DNA from: Billgrantia tianxiuensis
Lineage (GTDB): Bacteria; Pseudomonadota; Gammaproteobacteria; Pseudomonadales; Halomonadaceae
Direction: 5' to 3'
Assembly (NCBI RefSeq): GCF_009834345.1
Contig: NZ_CP035042.1
Location: forward strand, 1,984,001-2,048,000
DNA length: 64,000 bases
Positions 46,945 through 55,873 of this stretch are shown piece by piece. The notes under the pieces are model-generated. The model saw only the letters and a list, made by a program, of their open reading frames with translations. It was not told the origin of the DNA and did no database searches. How positions within the stretch are numbered: position 1 is the first letter of the stretch; each line of letters starts with the position of its first letter. A program made the translations under genes and the position numbers.

Positions 46945-47553
46945 GTGAGGATTGTGAGCGCGGCACAGGAGATTCTCGAGCGATTGGCTGGCGGTTCGCT
47001 ACCGGACTGGCATCTAGTCGAGTCTGCGCTTCGGCGTAAGCCATTGGCGCCTGGTGATTGCCTATTTCTGGTGGGAGTTGCCCACCCTGTCGTCTATTTT
47101 GTGGAAAGCGGCGTCATCAAGATGGTTTACGAAACCTACGATGGCGATGCCTGGGTCAAGGCATTCGCTGCGGAAGGCAGGTTCTTTGCCAGTCTTGCCG
47201 CACTTACGCCCGGTGGTGTCACCAGCTTCAGTGCCATTGCCGCCTGTCCGGCTTCGGTCGAATCATTGCCTTACCACCTGCTGGATCAGCTCGGCGACAA
47301 GTACCCTCAATGGCAGCGTGCCCTCCGGAGAGGCTTCGAGATCTACGGTTTTCGAAAGGAAGCGCGAGAGCGCGACCTGCTGACACTCTCCGCGGAGGAG
47401 CGCTACCGGCGTTTCATCGAAGAATACCCCCACATCGCAGAGCGAGTGACCGATCGGGACATCGCTGGCTACGTCCGGGTTACGCCGGTTGCCCTCAGCC
47501 GGATCAAGGCGCGGATCAAGCTCAGGCAAACGGAGGAGGACGATGCATTCTGA
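46945..47553 (+). CDS. Crp/Fnr-like cyclic-nucleotide-binding-domain regulator
   Basis: A 202-residue protein with a cupin-like cNMP-binding-type domain (about 15-120, PLAPGDCLFLVGVAHPVVYFVESGVIKMVYET) and a C-terminal winged-helix region (RVTDRDIAGYVRVTPVALSRIKARIK). It lacks the arginine needed for cAMP binding at the usual place, as many Crp/Fnr-like proteins do, and has no Fe-S cysteine cluster. The start is GTG at 46945 or GTG at 46954. The 3' end overlaps the DUF1801 gene by 11 bases. Confidence 0.75.
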   Translation: MRIVSAAQEILERLAGGSLPDWHLVESALRRKPLAPGDCLFLVGVAHPVVYFVESGVIKMVYETYDGDAWVKAFAAEGRFFASLAALTPGGVTSFSAIAACPASVESLPYHLLDQLGDKYPQWQRALRRGFEIYGFRKEARERDLLTLSAEERYRRFIEEYPHIAERVTDRDIAGYVRVTPVALSRIKARIKLRQTEEDDAF

Positions 47554-47932
47554 CATCTACGAATACAACCAGGGGCAGGAGTCCTGCGATAAGGCGATAT
47601 GCGATCTGCTTGCCGAGACGATCGATCGTCACCTGCCCGAAGCAGAAAGCAAGGTGTGGCACGCCCATCCGGTCTGGTTTCTCGATGGCAACCCGATAGT
47701 GGGTTACAAGAAGCTCAAGCACTGCGTGCGCCTGCTGTTCTGGAGTGGCCAGTCCTTCGAAGAGGAAGGCTTGCAGAAAGAGGGCAGCTTCAAGGCCGCA
47801 GAGGCACGCTACACCGCCGTCGAGCAGGTCAACGTGAAGGACCTCGAGCGCTGGCTCGGTAAAGCCCGCGACATCCAGTGGGATTACAAGAACATCGTCA
47901 AGCGCAAGGGGCGGCTTGAAAGGCTGAAGTGA
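47543..47932 (+). CDS. DUF1801-family protein
   Basis: A 129-residue protein. SKVWHAHPVWFLDGNPIVGYKKLKHCVRLLFWSGQSF is the DUF1801 (YdhG-like) core, a small alpha-beta domain of unknown function. It overlaps the upstream Crp-like gene by 11 bases, so they are co-translated. A second DUF1801 protein lies at 51640. Confidence 0.8.
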   Translation: MHSDIYEYNQGQESCDKAICDLLAETIDRHLPEAESKVWHAHPVWFLDGNPIVGYKKLKHCVRLLFWSGQSFEEEGLQKEGSFKAAEARYTAVEQVNVKDLERWLGKARDIQWDYKNIVKRKGRLERLK

Positions 47933-47954
47933 CGCTGGGCGCAGCCACGTAGCT

Positions 47955-48578
47955 TTACGATGGCACTAACCAGACCTGCCGGCCCTCTCGCCGGATTCTT
48001 CCTTCGCGCTGAAGCTGTGCCAGCGCGCGATAGACCGATTCGTGCGTCAGCCCGATCTCACCTGCCAGGGCTTTCCAGCTACCCGGCAGTGTGAACTCCG
48101 CGTTTTCACCGCTGGCGTGCGCCTGCAAATAGGCGAGCAGGCGTTCCTGAGCGCTGGGTATGTTGAGGATCTCGATGCGCAGGCGTGCCTCATGCAGCCG
48201 CCGGGCCAGATCGATCATGAGCTCGGCGGCCAGCGCCGGTTGCCGCTGCATGCCTTCGACCACGGCTGCCTTGGGGAAGCTGAGCAGGCAGGCCGCTGCA
48301 TCAGCCATCGCATCGCAATGGTAGCGTTCCGCGAACAGCGATGCTTCGGCCAACCAGCGGGTGGGGCCGGCGCGGTCGACGGTCACTTCAGCGCCCGCCT
48401 GACTCACCCGCATCAGCCGAACCTGGCCGGACACGATCACGTACACCGAAGTGACCGCCTCCCCAGCGTGAAACAGCATCTCCCCCGCGGCAAGTCGCCG
48501 CCGATGGCCAGGGCGGCCGGCTAGCGTCTCCAGGGTCGAGGCGATGCCCGGTGGCTGACTGGATATGATCTCGCTCAT
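47955..48578 (-). CDS. Crp/Fnr-family transcriptional regulator
   Basis: A 207-residue regulator. The sensor domain includes HRRRLAAGEMLFHAGEAVTSVYVIVSGQVRLMRVS, and the C-terminal HTH_Crp is LPGSWKALAGEIGLTHESVYRALAQLQREGRIRREGRQV. No Cys cluster of an Fnr-type Fe-S sensor is present. ATG at 48578 is used; an upstream Met at 48680 would extend into the Spy-like gene's promoter. It is divergent from the Spy-like gene and may control it. Confidence 0.85.
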   Translation of the reverse strand: MSEIISSQPPGIASTLETLAGRPGHRRRLAAGEMLFHAGEAVTSVYVIVSGQVRLMRVSQAGAEVTVDRAGPTRWLAEASLFAERYHCDAMADAAACLLSFPKAAVVEGMQRQPALAAELMIDLARRLHEARLRIEILNIPSAQERLLAYLQAHASGENAEFTLPGSWKALAGEIGLTHESVYRALAQLQREGRIRREGRQVWLVPS

Positions 48579-48639
48579 ACCCAAATGATGCTGCCGGGCC
48601 CACTCTAGGTGCAACCGAAAACCGAGAGAGGGCACTCCA

Positions 48640-49167
48640 ATGACACGTCTGCTGGCTTTTGTGCTGTTAGTTCTGACCACCGGGGCGGCCCAGGGGGAAG
48701 CGGTGGGGCTCGGGGCCTACGCCGGGTTTCATTCACGCGAGATCAAGGCGCTCTCCGCCAGCGATGTGGAAGGGCTTCGGCTGGGCAGGGGGATGGCGCA
48801 AGCCCTGCCGGCGGAGTTGAACGGCTATCCAGGTCCCATGCACGTGCTGGAACTGGCCGATGCACTGAACCTGACCGAAGAGCAGCGGGAGCGAACCGAA
48901 CAGGCCTACGAGAACATGCGCGTCCGTGCCAGTGACCTCGGCGAGCAGGTGATCGAAAGCGAGCGCGAACTCGACCGGCTCTTTGCCGAGCAACGTGCAA
49001 CGCTGGATGAGATCGAACGCCTCACCGAACAGACGGCCCGGCTCTGGGGCCAACTGCGGGCGGTACACCTCGAATATCACCTGCGCATGCTCGCGGTGCT
49101 CGATGAGGAGCAGATTCGGCACTACAGTCACCTGCGAAACTACGGAAGTGGCGACCATCGTCACTAG
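48640..49167 (+). CDS. Periplasmic Spy/CpxP-like (LTxxQ) protein
   Basis: A 175-residue exported helical protein. A signal peptide (MTRLLAFVLLVLTTGAAQG) is followed by a LTxxQ-type motif (NLTEEQRERTEQAYENM) and a long amphipathic helix region. CpxP/Spy-type proteins are periplasmic chaperones or heavy-metal resistance proteins. It is transcribed divergently from the Crp/Fnr-like regulator and might be regulated by it. Confidence 0.75.
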   Translation: MTRLLAFVLLVLTTGAAQGEAVGLGAYAGFHSREIKALSASDVEGLRLGRGMAQALPAELNGYPGPMHVLELADALNLTEEQRERTEQAYENMRVRASDLGEQVIESERELDRLFAEQRATLDEIERLTEQTARLWGQLRAVHLEYHLRMLAVLDEEQIRHYSHLRNYGSGDHRH

Positions 49168-49341
49168 TGGCTCGAGCAAAGCCACGCATAGCAAAGCCAT
49201 GTGTATGCCTGTGGCGAAGATGCGGAATAGCAGGGGTAATTCCTGAACTATCGTGCACAGACTGTGAGTTGCCGCCGAGGAGAGGTTTCAGGCAATCTGG
49301 CATTGCAGAACTTCAGATAATAATTAAATGAAGGGGAAGCT

Positions 49342-49482
49342 ATGAAAATCGTAATCGTTGCTTTTGTGCTGTTGGTCTTCAGTAGTAGCGTTCTGGCCCA
49401 TGGTGGAGGCTGCCGCAAGAGTTCACCGCCAGGGCAGTGCTGCCACATGGATAACAGCGTAGGTAGAGTTCACTGTCACTGA
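49342..49482 (+). CDS. 46-residue secreted Cys/His-rich peptide, YHYH-like
   Basis: A small gene with ATG at 49342 and a GGGGAAG ribosome site. The product has a signal peptide of 19 residues (ending SSVLA, then HGGGCRK). The mature 27 residues contain four Cys and five His including CCHMDNSVGRVHCH, which resembles the repeated HGGG..GCH..GxYHCH pattern of small YHYH-domain proteins. The spacing of Cys and His suggests metal binding. It is followed by a strong terminator, consistent with a real small gene. Its function is unknown. Confidence 0.75.
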   Translation: MKIVIVAFVLLVFSSSVLAHGGGCRKSSPPGQCCHMDNSVGRVHCH

Positions 49483-49500
49483 GATCCAGTAGGGCAACCC

Positions 49501-49533
49501 AACACCCCGAGCCCGCGCCTGGCTCGGGGTGTT
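49501..49533 (+). terminator. Strong hairpin terminator after the small secreted peptide gene
   Basis: AACACCCCGAGCC (49501-49513) pairs perfectly with GGCTCGGGGTGTT (49521-49533) over a 7-base loop. It could serve both the peptide gene and, on the other strand, the FabF gene, which ends just beyond. Confidence 0.75.
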
Positions 49534-49564
49534 GTCGTTTGTGATAACAGGCTAGGGGCTGGCC

Positions 49565-50830
49565 CTACACCTTGCTCACGATCAACGCGGCATTCACCCC
49601 ACCGAAGCCGAAGCCGTTGCACAGCACGTGCTGGGTCGCATGCTCGCGCGCCTCACCCGAGACGATGTCTAGGTCGTGCAGGTCCTCGTCGCGGTGTTCC
49701 AGGTTCAGGGTCGGGGGCAGGCGGTCGTGCATGGCGGCCAAGGCAGAGAAGATGCTCTCCACGCCGCCGGCGGCACCGAGCAGGTGGCCGGTCGAGGATT
49801 TGGTCGCGGAGATCGGAATGCCGCCGAGGGCGTTGCCGAAGGCGTTGCGCAGGGCGGCGATTTCGGCCCGGTCGCCGACCGGGGTCGAAGTGGCATGGGC
49901 GTTGATGTGGTCGATATCGGCGGGAGAGAGCCCCGCCATTCTCAGCGCGGCACGAATGGCCGCCGCGGCACCGCCGCCGTCTTCCGGGCCGGCGGTGATG
50001 TGGTGGGCATCGGCACTGGTGCCGTAGCCGCTGAGGATGGCCAGCGGCGTAGCGCCGCGTGCCTCGGCGTGGGCCAGGGTTTCGATCACCAGCAGCCCCG
50101 CGCCTTCTCCCATCACGAAGCCGTTGCGCGCCTGGTCGAAGGGGCGCGACGCCTTGGTGGGGTCGTCCTGCTCGGTGGAGAGCGCCTTCATGGCGTGGAA
50201 GCTGGCCAGCGAGAGCGGGTCGATGCAGGCCTCGGCGCCGCCCACCAGGGCCACCTCGGCTTCGCCGCTGCGGATCATGCGCATGCCGTCGCCGATGGCC
50301 TGCACGCCGGCCGCACAGGCCGTGACCGGGCAGCCGATCGGTCCGCGCAAGCCGTAGCGAATCGAGACGTTACCCGCCGCCAGATTGGCCAGGAAGGCCG
50401 GCACGGTGAAAGGGGAGAGCCGGCGGTGGCCGCGCGTCGTCAGGGTATTCTGCGCCTGGGTGATGGTGGGGAAGCCGCCAATGCCGGAGCCGACGATGGT
50501 GGCCGTGGCCAGGCGCTGGGCATCGCTCTCGGGGAACCAGTTGGCCTGGCTCAGCGCCTCCTGGGCGGCGGCCATGGCGTAGAGGCTGAACAGCTCCAGC
50601 TTGCGACGCTCCTTGGCATCCAGCACGCGATCCGGATCGAGGCCGGCTTGCGGGTCGTTCTCAATGTCGGGCACCGAGCCTGCTACCTTGATGGGCAGGT
50701 CGCCGGTATCGAAACGGCTGATCGTAGAGAGGCCGGAGCGGCCGGCAAGCAGGCGCTCCCAGCCTGCCTTGACGCCGCAACCAAGCGGGCTGATCATGCC
50801 CATGCCGGTGATGACGAGCGGTGATTGCAT
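49565..50830 (-). CDS. fabF: Beta-ketoacyl-ACP synthase II (FabF-type)
   Basis: A 421-residue condensing enzyme. Catalytic Cys172 is in [11 protein letters not shown], His312 in [13 protein letters not shown] and His349 in [13 protein letters not shown], with KSSTGH and [11 protein letters not shown] typical of KAS I/II. It elongates acyl-ACP by two carbons from malonyl-ACP. Unlike the usual fabF it is not in a fab operon; a TetR gene is divergent, suggesting a specialised, regulated synthase (for example lipid homeostasis). ATG at 50830 is used rather than an upstream Met at 50923 that would overlap the TetR gene. Confidence 0.93.
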   Translation of the reverse strand: MQSPLVITGMGMISPLGCGVKAGWERLLAGRSGLSTISRFDTGDLPIKVAGSVPDIENDPQAGLDPDRVLDAKERRKLELFSLYAMAAAQEALSQANWFPESDAQRLATATIVGSGIGGFPTITQAQNTLTTRGHRRLSPFTVPAFLANLAAGNVSIRYGLRGPIGCPVTACAAGVQAIGDGMRMIRSGEAEVALVGGAEACIDPLSLASFHAMKALSTEQDDPTKASRPFDQARNGFVMGEGAGLLVIETLAHAEARGATPLAILSGYGTSADAHHITAGPEDGGGAAAAIRAALRMAGLSPADIDHINAHATSTPVGDRAEIAALRNAFGNALGGIPISATKSSTGHLLGAAGGVESIFSALAAMHDRLPPTLNLEHRDEDLHDLDIVSGEAREHATQHVLCNGFGFGGVNAALIVSKV

Positions 50831-50875
50831 GGTAATTTCCTGAACAGCTTGGGGTTGTGCCACGCTAGCACCGAG

Positions 50876-50890
50876 CTTGATATGATCAAG
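50876..50890 (+). promoter_or_regulatory. Palindromic operator between FabF and TetR genes
   Basis: CTTGATATGATCAAG has perfect arms CTTGAT/ATCAAG around ATG. It lies in the 91-base divergent promoter, close to the AT-rich -10-like ATAATATT. It is the natural TetR binding site. Confidence 0.65.
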
Positions 50891-50921
50891 ATAATATTCA
50901 GCGTGGGAGTGTGAGGTCGCC

Positions 50922-51566
50922 ATGCCCTACTCGACGAACCACAAGGCCAAGTCGCGGGAGCGCATCCTCAAGTCGGCCATCGAGCTGTTCAGCCGCAAAG
51001 GCTTCGAGAAGGTCTCCATCGGCCAGATCATGAAGCTGGCCAAGATGACCCACGGTGCCTTCTATGCCCACTTCGCCTCGAAGGAAGCGCTCTACCACGC
51101 CTCGGTGCGGGAAACCCTGGAGAGCAGCCGCGCGGCACGGCTGGTCAAAGGGCCGCTCTCGGTGAAGCACCTGACGGAACTGGTCGCCAACTGCTGGAAC
51201 CTCCAGGAGCTGGAACGCAAGCACAAGCCGGGGCCCGAATCGGTGCTGTTCAACGAGATCGGCAACGAGAACGCCGAGATCCGCACGCTCTTCGAAGCCT
51301 CCTACCTGCGCATGAAGAAGATGCTGGAAACCCGGCTCATCGCCCTGAGCCGCCTGAAGAAGCTCCCCTTCGAGCCCGACCGCGAGATCATCGCCGACAA
51401 GGCCCGTGTCATTCTCGCCTCGCTGGTGGGTGCCGTGGCCATCGCCAAGAGCCTGCCCAACGAGCAGGAACGCCAGCACATCCTCGACGCCGCCCAGCGT
51501 AACATCCTGCAGATGCTAGGGGTCGATGAGAGCGAACTGGAGGGCATGGCGTCTGCCGCGGGGTAG
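50922..51566 (+). CDS. TetR-family transcriptional regulator
   Basis: A 214-residue repressor. The N-terminal HTH (KSAIELFSRKGFEKVSIGQIMKLAKMTHGAFYAHFASKEALY) is classical TetR. The C-terminal ligand domain includes KPGPESVLFNEIGNENAEIRTLFEASY. Given the divergent ketoacyl synthase, the ligand may be a fatty acid or acyl-CoA, by inference. The likely operator is the palindrome at 50876. Confidence 0.9.
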   Translation: MPYSTNHKAKSRERILKSAIELFSRKGFEKVSIGQIMKLAKMTHGAFYAHFASKEALYHASVRETLESSRAARLVKGPLSVKHLTELVANCWNLQELERKHKPGPESVLFNEIGNENAEIRTLFEASYLRMKKMLETRLIALSRLKKLPFEPDREIIADKARVILASLVGAVAIAKSLPNEQERQHILDAAQRNILQMLGVDESELEGMASAAG

Positions 51567-51639
51567 GGCGGTAGCTGACCGGCCTGCCGGCGTCACGCCA
51601 ACCGTCTCCATTCGAACGAATCAGGGAGGATAGGCACCG

Positions 51640-52080
51640 ATGGCACGCGACAACCCCAAACCCACGGCCGAAGCGAAGCCGAAGCTTCTTTCGGGAGGCA
51701 ACCCGCAGATCCCCAAGGGCGACGGCGACGCCCCGGTGCAGGCCTACATCGCCGCCATGCCGGAGTGGAAGCACGACGTCGGGCGCAGGCTCGATGCGCT
51801 CATCGTGCGTACGGTGCCCAATGTGCGCAAGGCCGTGAGATGGAACTCGCCCTTCTATGGCATCGAGGGCCAAGGCTGGTTTCTCACCTTCCACTGCTTC
51901 ACCAAGTACCTCAAGGTGGCGTTTCTCAACGGCGCCTCGCTGGAGCCACCGCCGCCTATCGCATCAAAGGACCCCAACACCCGCTACCTGCATATCCACC
52001 AGGACGAGCCGATCGACGAAGCACAGCTCGCGGAATGGCTTCGCCAAGCCTCCCGGCTGCCCGGCGAGCGCATGTTCTAG
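51640..52080 (+). CDS. DUF1801-family protein
   Basis: A 146-residue protein with a basic N-terminal tail and the core VRKAVRWNSPFYGIEGQGWFLTFHCFTKYLKVAFLNG, a DUF1801 domain. Function unknown. It is a paralogue-level relative of the protein at 47543 and stands alone. Confidence 0.8.
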   Translation: MARDNPKPTAEAKPKLLSGGNPQIPKGDGDAPVQAYIAAMPEWKHDVGRRLDALIVRTVPNVRKAVRWNSPFYGIEGQGWFLTFHCFTKYLKVAFLNGASLEPPPPIASKDPNTRYLHIHQDEPIDEAQLAEWLRQASRLPGERMF

Positions 52081-52205
52081 CGAGAGAGCCTGGGCCTAGG
52101 CGAACGCGATCAGATGACGGCACCTTGACCGGGCCTCATGAATGCCCAGCTCGAGGCTGCCATTTTTGCGTCCTTCTGCCGCTTGATCCGTCTCCTGTTA
52201 TGAAA

Positions 52206-52224
52206 GCCTCGCCAAGGGCGAGGC
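52206..52224 (+). promoter_or_regulatory. Hairpin in leader of Cys-rich peptide/SigZ operon
   Basis: GCCTCGCC and GGCGAGGC are perfect 8-bp arms with loop AAG. It ends ten bases before the AGGAGG ribosome site of the Cys-rich peptide gene. It might be a terminator of upstream transcription or a control element. Confidence 0.5.
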
Positions 52225-52246
52225 ATCTATCCAGGAGGAACATGCC

Positions 52247-52459
52247 ATGCTGAAGAAGATGCCATCTGCCGTATCGTCAGAATCGAGCCACACGACTCCT
52301 GCGGTCGAGAGCGAGCGCCCCGCGGCAGAGGCGGCCGGGCAGGGTATCGCAGCGCATTCATGCTGCGACCCAAGCGAACAGGCCACCTGCTGCCAGCCCC
52401 AGGCCAAGGCCGAATGCTGCGGCCCAACCACGGAGGAGGATTCATGCGGGTGTCGTTGA
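52247..52459 (+). CDS. Cys-rich small protein co-encoded with SigZ
   Basis: A 70-residue protein without a signal peptide. Its C-terminal half has nine Cys in CC and CxC groups: SCCDPSE, TCCQPQ, ECCGPTTEE, SCGCR. This looks like a metal-binding or redox-sensitive peptide. It overlaps the sigma factor gene by 16 bases. I do not recognise a named family. AGGAGG precedes the ATG at 52247 (an ATG at 52242 in another frame ends at once). Confidence 0.65.
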   Translation: MLKKMPSAVSSESSHTTPAVESERPAAEAAGQGIAAHSCCDPSEQATCCQPQAKAECCGPTTEEDSCGCR

Positions 52460-53013
52460 GCGCGAACGACGAACAGGCCCAACGCCTGCTGTGGCAGGCG
52501 TTTCGCAGCGAACTCCTGCGCTTCGTGAGCAGACGGGTAGCCGACGAGGGCGTGGCGGAGGACATCGTGCACGATGTCCTCATCAAGGCCTTCGCCTACC
52601 GCGATGAGCTGAGAGATGGCTCCCGGCTGCGCGCCTGGCTCTATCAGATCACGCGCAATGCGCTGGTGGATCACTATCGGGCACACAAACCGCTGGAACC
52701 GCTGCTGGCGGAGCTGGAGGAACAGGCGGAGGCAGATGAGCGAGCGCAAGCGGAGCTGGCCCTGTGCCTGCGCCCGCTCATGGGCAAGCTGCCGGAAAAG
52801 TACCGCGAAGCGCTGCTCTCCACCTTGGAGAGCGGCTTGAGCCAGAAACAGTATGCATCCCAGGCGGGGCTGTCGATCTCCGGCGCCAAGTCCCGCGTGC
52901 AGCGCGGTCGCACCATGCTGCGCGATGCGCTGGTGGAGTGCTGCCGGGTCGAAATGAACCAGCGCGGAGAGGTACTGAATTACGACGTGGGCGAAGGGTG
53001 CCAATGCCGCTAG
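52444..53013 (+). CDS. sigZ: RNA polymerase ECF sigma factor, SigZ-like
   Basis: A 189-residue sigma-70 family member. Region 2 is LLRFVSRRVADEGVAEDIVHDVLIKAF; region 4 is LPEKYREALLSTLESGLSQKQYASQAGLSISGAKSRVQRGR. The C-terminus has Cys in ECCRVEMNQRGEVLNYD and CQCR, matching the SigZ type, which carries Cys-rich tails. No anti-sigma gene follows; the Cys-rich peptide just upstream, which overlaps it, could be its sensor. ATG at 52444 has GGAGGAGG upstream. Confidence 0.85.
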   Translation: MRVSLSANDEQAQRLLWQAFRSELLRFVSRRVADEGVAEDIVHDVLIKAFAYRDELRDGSRLRAWLYQITRNALVDHYRAHKPLEPLLAELEEQAEADERAQAELALCLRPLMGKLPEKYREALLSTLESGLSQKQYASQAGLSISGAKSRVQRGRTMLRDALVECCRVEMNQRGEVLNYDVGEGCQCR

Positions 53014-53270
53014 CGCAAGACCGCCCTGAGACACCGACCTTCCACGTCGCCAATCTCTCATAGCCTGCCTCTCATAGCCTACCCCTATCGAGTCGAAAGC
53101 CTCCCTCTTGCTTGACGGCTTCGGTGTTGAATCCTTGACTGTAATCTGACGGCTTATAGGACTCTCAATGCCTTCGGCATAGGGCCGGAAGGCGTTTACA
53201 ACAACATGAGGCGATGCGGCGTTATCGGCTCAGATACCCTGTAGGCCACCACCCAGTCGAGGAGAAGACC

Positions 53271-55468
53271 GTGTCCGATCAAAAGCCTACACGCCGGGAG
53301 TATGGGGCGCGCACCACGTCCCGTCTGCAGGGCAACGAGCACTGGTGGCCCGACCAGCTCAACCTCAACATCCTGCACCAGAAACACCCCGACGCCAGCC
53401 CGTTCGGGCCGACTTCAGCTATGCCGAGGCATTCTCGCAGCTCGACGTAGACGAGCTTTGCGCCGATCTCGATGCCTTGATGACCGATTCGCAAGACTGG
53501 TGGCCCGCCGACTGGGGCCACTACGGCCCGTTCTTCATTCGCATGTCGTGGCACGCCGCCGGCACCTACCGCGCGGTGGATGGCCGCGGTGGCGGCGGTA
53601 CCGGCGCCCAGCGCTTCGCCCCGCTCAACAGCTGGCCCGACAACGGCAACCTGGACAAGGCGCGTCGTCTGCTGTGGCCGATCAAGCAGAAGTACGGCGA
53701 GAAGATTTCCTGGGCCGACCTGCTGGTGCTCGCCGGCAACCGCGCGCTGGAGACCATGGGTTTCCGCACCTTCGGCTTCGGCTATGGCCGCGCCGACATC
53801 TGGGCGCCGGAGGACGACATCTACTGGGGCCCCGAGACCGAGTGGCTCGCCACCAAGGACGAGCGCTACACCGGCAGCTGGGAAGACGGCAGCCGCGTGC
53901 TGGACAACCCGCTGGCCGCGGTGCAGATGGGCCTCATCTACGTCAACCCGGAAGGCCCCAACGGCGTGCCGGACGCCATGAAGTCCGCCCAGGACGTACG
54001 CGAGACCTTCGCCCGCATGGGCATGAACGACCGCGAGACCGTCGCGCTGACGGTGGGCGGCCACACCTTCGGCAAGATGCACGGCAACGGCTCGCCGGAT
54101 GCCGTGGGCGATGCCCCCGAAGGCGCCAAGATCCACCAGCAGGGCTTCGGCTGGGCCAACACCCATGAGACCGGCCTCGGCGAATACACCGTGACCTCCG
54201 GCCTCGAAGGCGCCTGGACCCCGACGCCGACCAAGTGGGACAACGCCTACCTCAACACCATCTTCGCCCACCAGTGGGAGGTGAAGAAGTCGCCCGCCGG
54301 CGCTAACCAGTGGCAGCCGGTCGAGGTCAAGGAAGGCTACTGGGTGCCCGACGCCCACGTGGAAGGCAAGAAGAACCCGCCGGTGATGAACACCGCCGAC
54401 ATGGCGATGATCACCGACCCCACCTACCTGGAGATCGCCAAGGAATTCCACCAGAACCCGGACAAGCTCGCCGACGAGTTCGCCCGCGCCTGGTACAAGC
54501 TGCTGCATCGCGACATGGGCCCACGCGCCCGCTACCTCGGCCCGCAGGTGCCCGATGAAGTGCTCGTGTGGCAGGATCCGGTGCCCGAGCACCAGGGGCC
54601 GCTGGTCAACGACCAGCAGATCGCCACGCTCAAGCAGCAGATCGCCGACTCCGGCCTCAGCGCCAAGCAGCTGGTGAGCACCGCCTGGGCCTCGGCCTGC
54701 ACCTACCGCCAGACCGACCATCGCGGCGGTGCCAACGGCGCGCGCATCTGTCTCGAGCCGCAGACCGGTTGGGACATCAACCAGCGCTCCGGCGTGTATG
54801 ACGTGATCGACAAGCTCAAGCAGATCAAGGACGCCTCGGACGCCAATATCTCGCTGGCGGACATGATCGTGCTGGGCGGCAGCGTCGGGGTCGAAATGGC
54901 GGCCAAGGCGGCCGGGCACAACGTCACCGTGCCGTTCACTCCGGGCCGCACCGATGCCACCCAGGAAATGACCGAGGTGGATACCATCGCCTACCTGGAG
55001 CCGAGGCACGACGCCTTCCGCAACTACATGCAGCCCCAGGCGACCTCCATCCCGGCCGAACACCTGATGGTCGACCGCGCCTTCATGCTCAACCTCAGCG
55101 TACCGCAGATGGCCGCGCTGCTCGGCGGCATGCGCGCCATCGGCGTCAACGTGGGTGACAACAACGACGGCATCCTCACCGACCGCCCCGGCCAGCTGAC
55201 TAACGACTTCTTCGTCAACCTCGTCGACATGGGCACCGTGTGGGAGCCCCTCGACGACAGCGAGGAACGCTTCGAAGGCCGCATTCGCAAGACGGGCGAG
55301 AAGAAGTGGACCGCCACCCGCGTCGACCTCGTGTACGGCTCCAACTCCCAGCTACGCGCCATCGCCGAGGAGTACGCCGCCAACGGCGGAGAGGAGCGCA
55401 TGATCGACCGCTTCGTGAAAGGGTGGGTCAAGGTCATGGAGAACGACCGCTTCGACCTGCACCGCTGA
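53271..55468 (+). pseudogene. katG: Catalase-peroxidase KatG, one frameshift near 5' end
   Basis: A bifunctional heme catalase-peroxidase of about 732 residues. Distal WHAAGTYR, proximal [10 protein letters not shown], and the LIYVNPEGP Tyr of the Met-Tyr-Trp adduct are present, as is the C-terminal duplicated peroxidase-like domain. The start is GTG at 53271 ([13 protein letters not shown]) with GAGGAG upstream. The frame is lost at the GGG at 53406-53408 (PFGAD region); one more G joins it to the rest, ending with FDLHR. It detoxifies hydrogen peroxide. Two hairpins follow its stop. Confidence 0.93.
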
Positions 55469-55473
55469 ACGAC

Positions 55474-55498
55474 AGGTCCGCGGCAGTAACGCGGACCT
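55474..55498 (+). repeat. Hairpin directly after katG
   Basis: AGGTCCGCG and CGCGGACCT are 9-bp inverted arms over GCAGTAA, just after the katG stop. It precedes the true terminator at 55519. Confidence 0.5.
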
Positions 55499-55518
55499 GG
55501 TGGGCTTCAAAACTGACC

Positions 55519-55551
55519 CCGGAGGCTGAGCAACCAGCCTCCGGTTTTTTT
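55519..55551 (+). terminator. Rho-independent terminator of katG
   Basis: CCGGAGGCT (55519-55527) pairs with AGCCTCCGG (55536-55544), followed by seven T residues. It is a canonical terminator. Confidence 0.85.
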
Positions 55552-55873
55552 ATGTCCCTACTCAGATCAAAAGAAGTGGCGCTATCGCCGCCTCATGCTT
55601 TCGTTGACGTTGCCCTAAACGTTTCTGTTGGTTACGGTTAGTAAAAAGTCACAGAAGATGACTAAGCAACCAAGACGTACTCAGGGACTGCCGCATTAGG
55701 ATGATGCGAACCATCATCCATTCTGCCAGCAGGGGCGGTAGCGTGCCCCGACTCCCAACTCCCCGCCAGACGAAATCAATCCTATTTACATTTTCCAGTA
55801 ACTTACTGAATCCAAATAGTTTCGACTGCGCATGGTATTCTCTGACAATCGATTGATTCGGAAGAGATAACCC
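55552..55873 (+). other. Intergenic region, 322 bases, no gene seen
   Basis: Between the katG terminator and the cold-shock/DUF1294 gene I see no gene on either strand that shows a family. A reverse reading frame (55649-56092) overlaps the cold-shock gene and has no family-like content. The start of the cold-shock gene at 55874 is preceded by GGAAGAG. Confidence 0.4.

Noticed and set aside
53279..55063. 594-codon reverse frame opposite katG
   Set aside because: Shadow of katG; valine/glycine/histidine-rich with no motifs, while katG itself has all its active-site residues.
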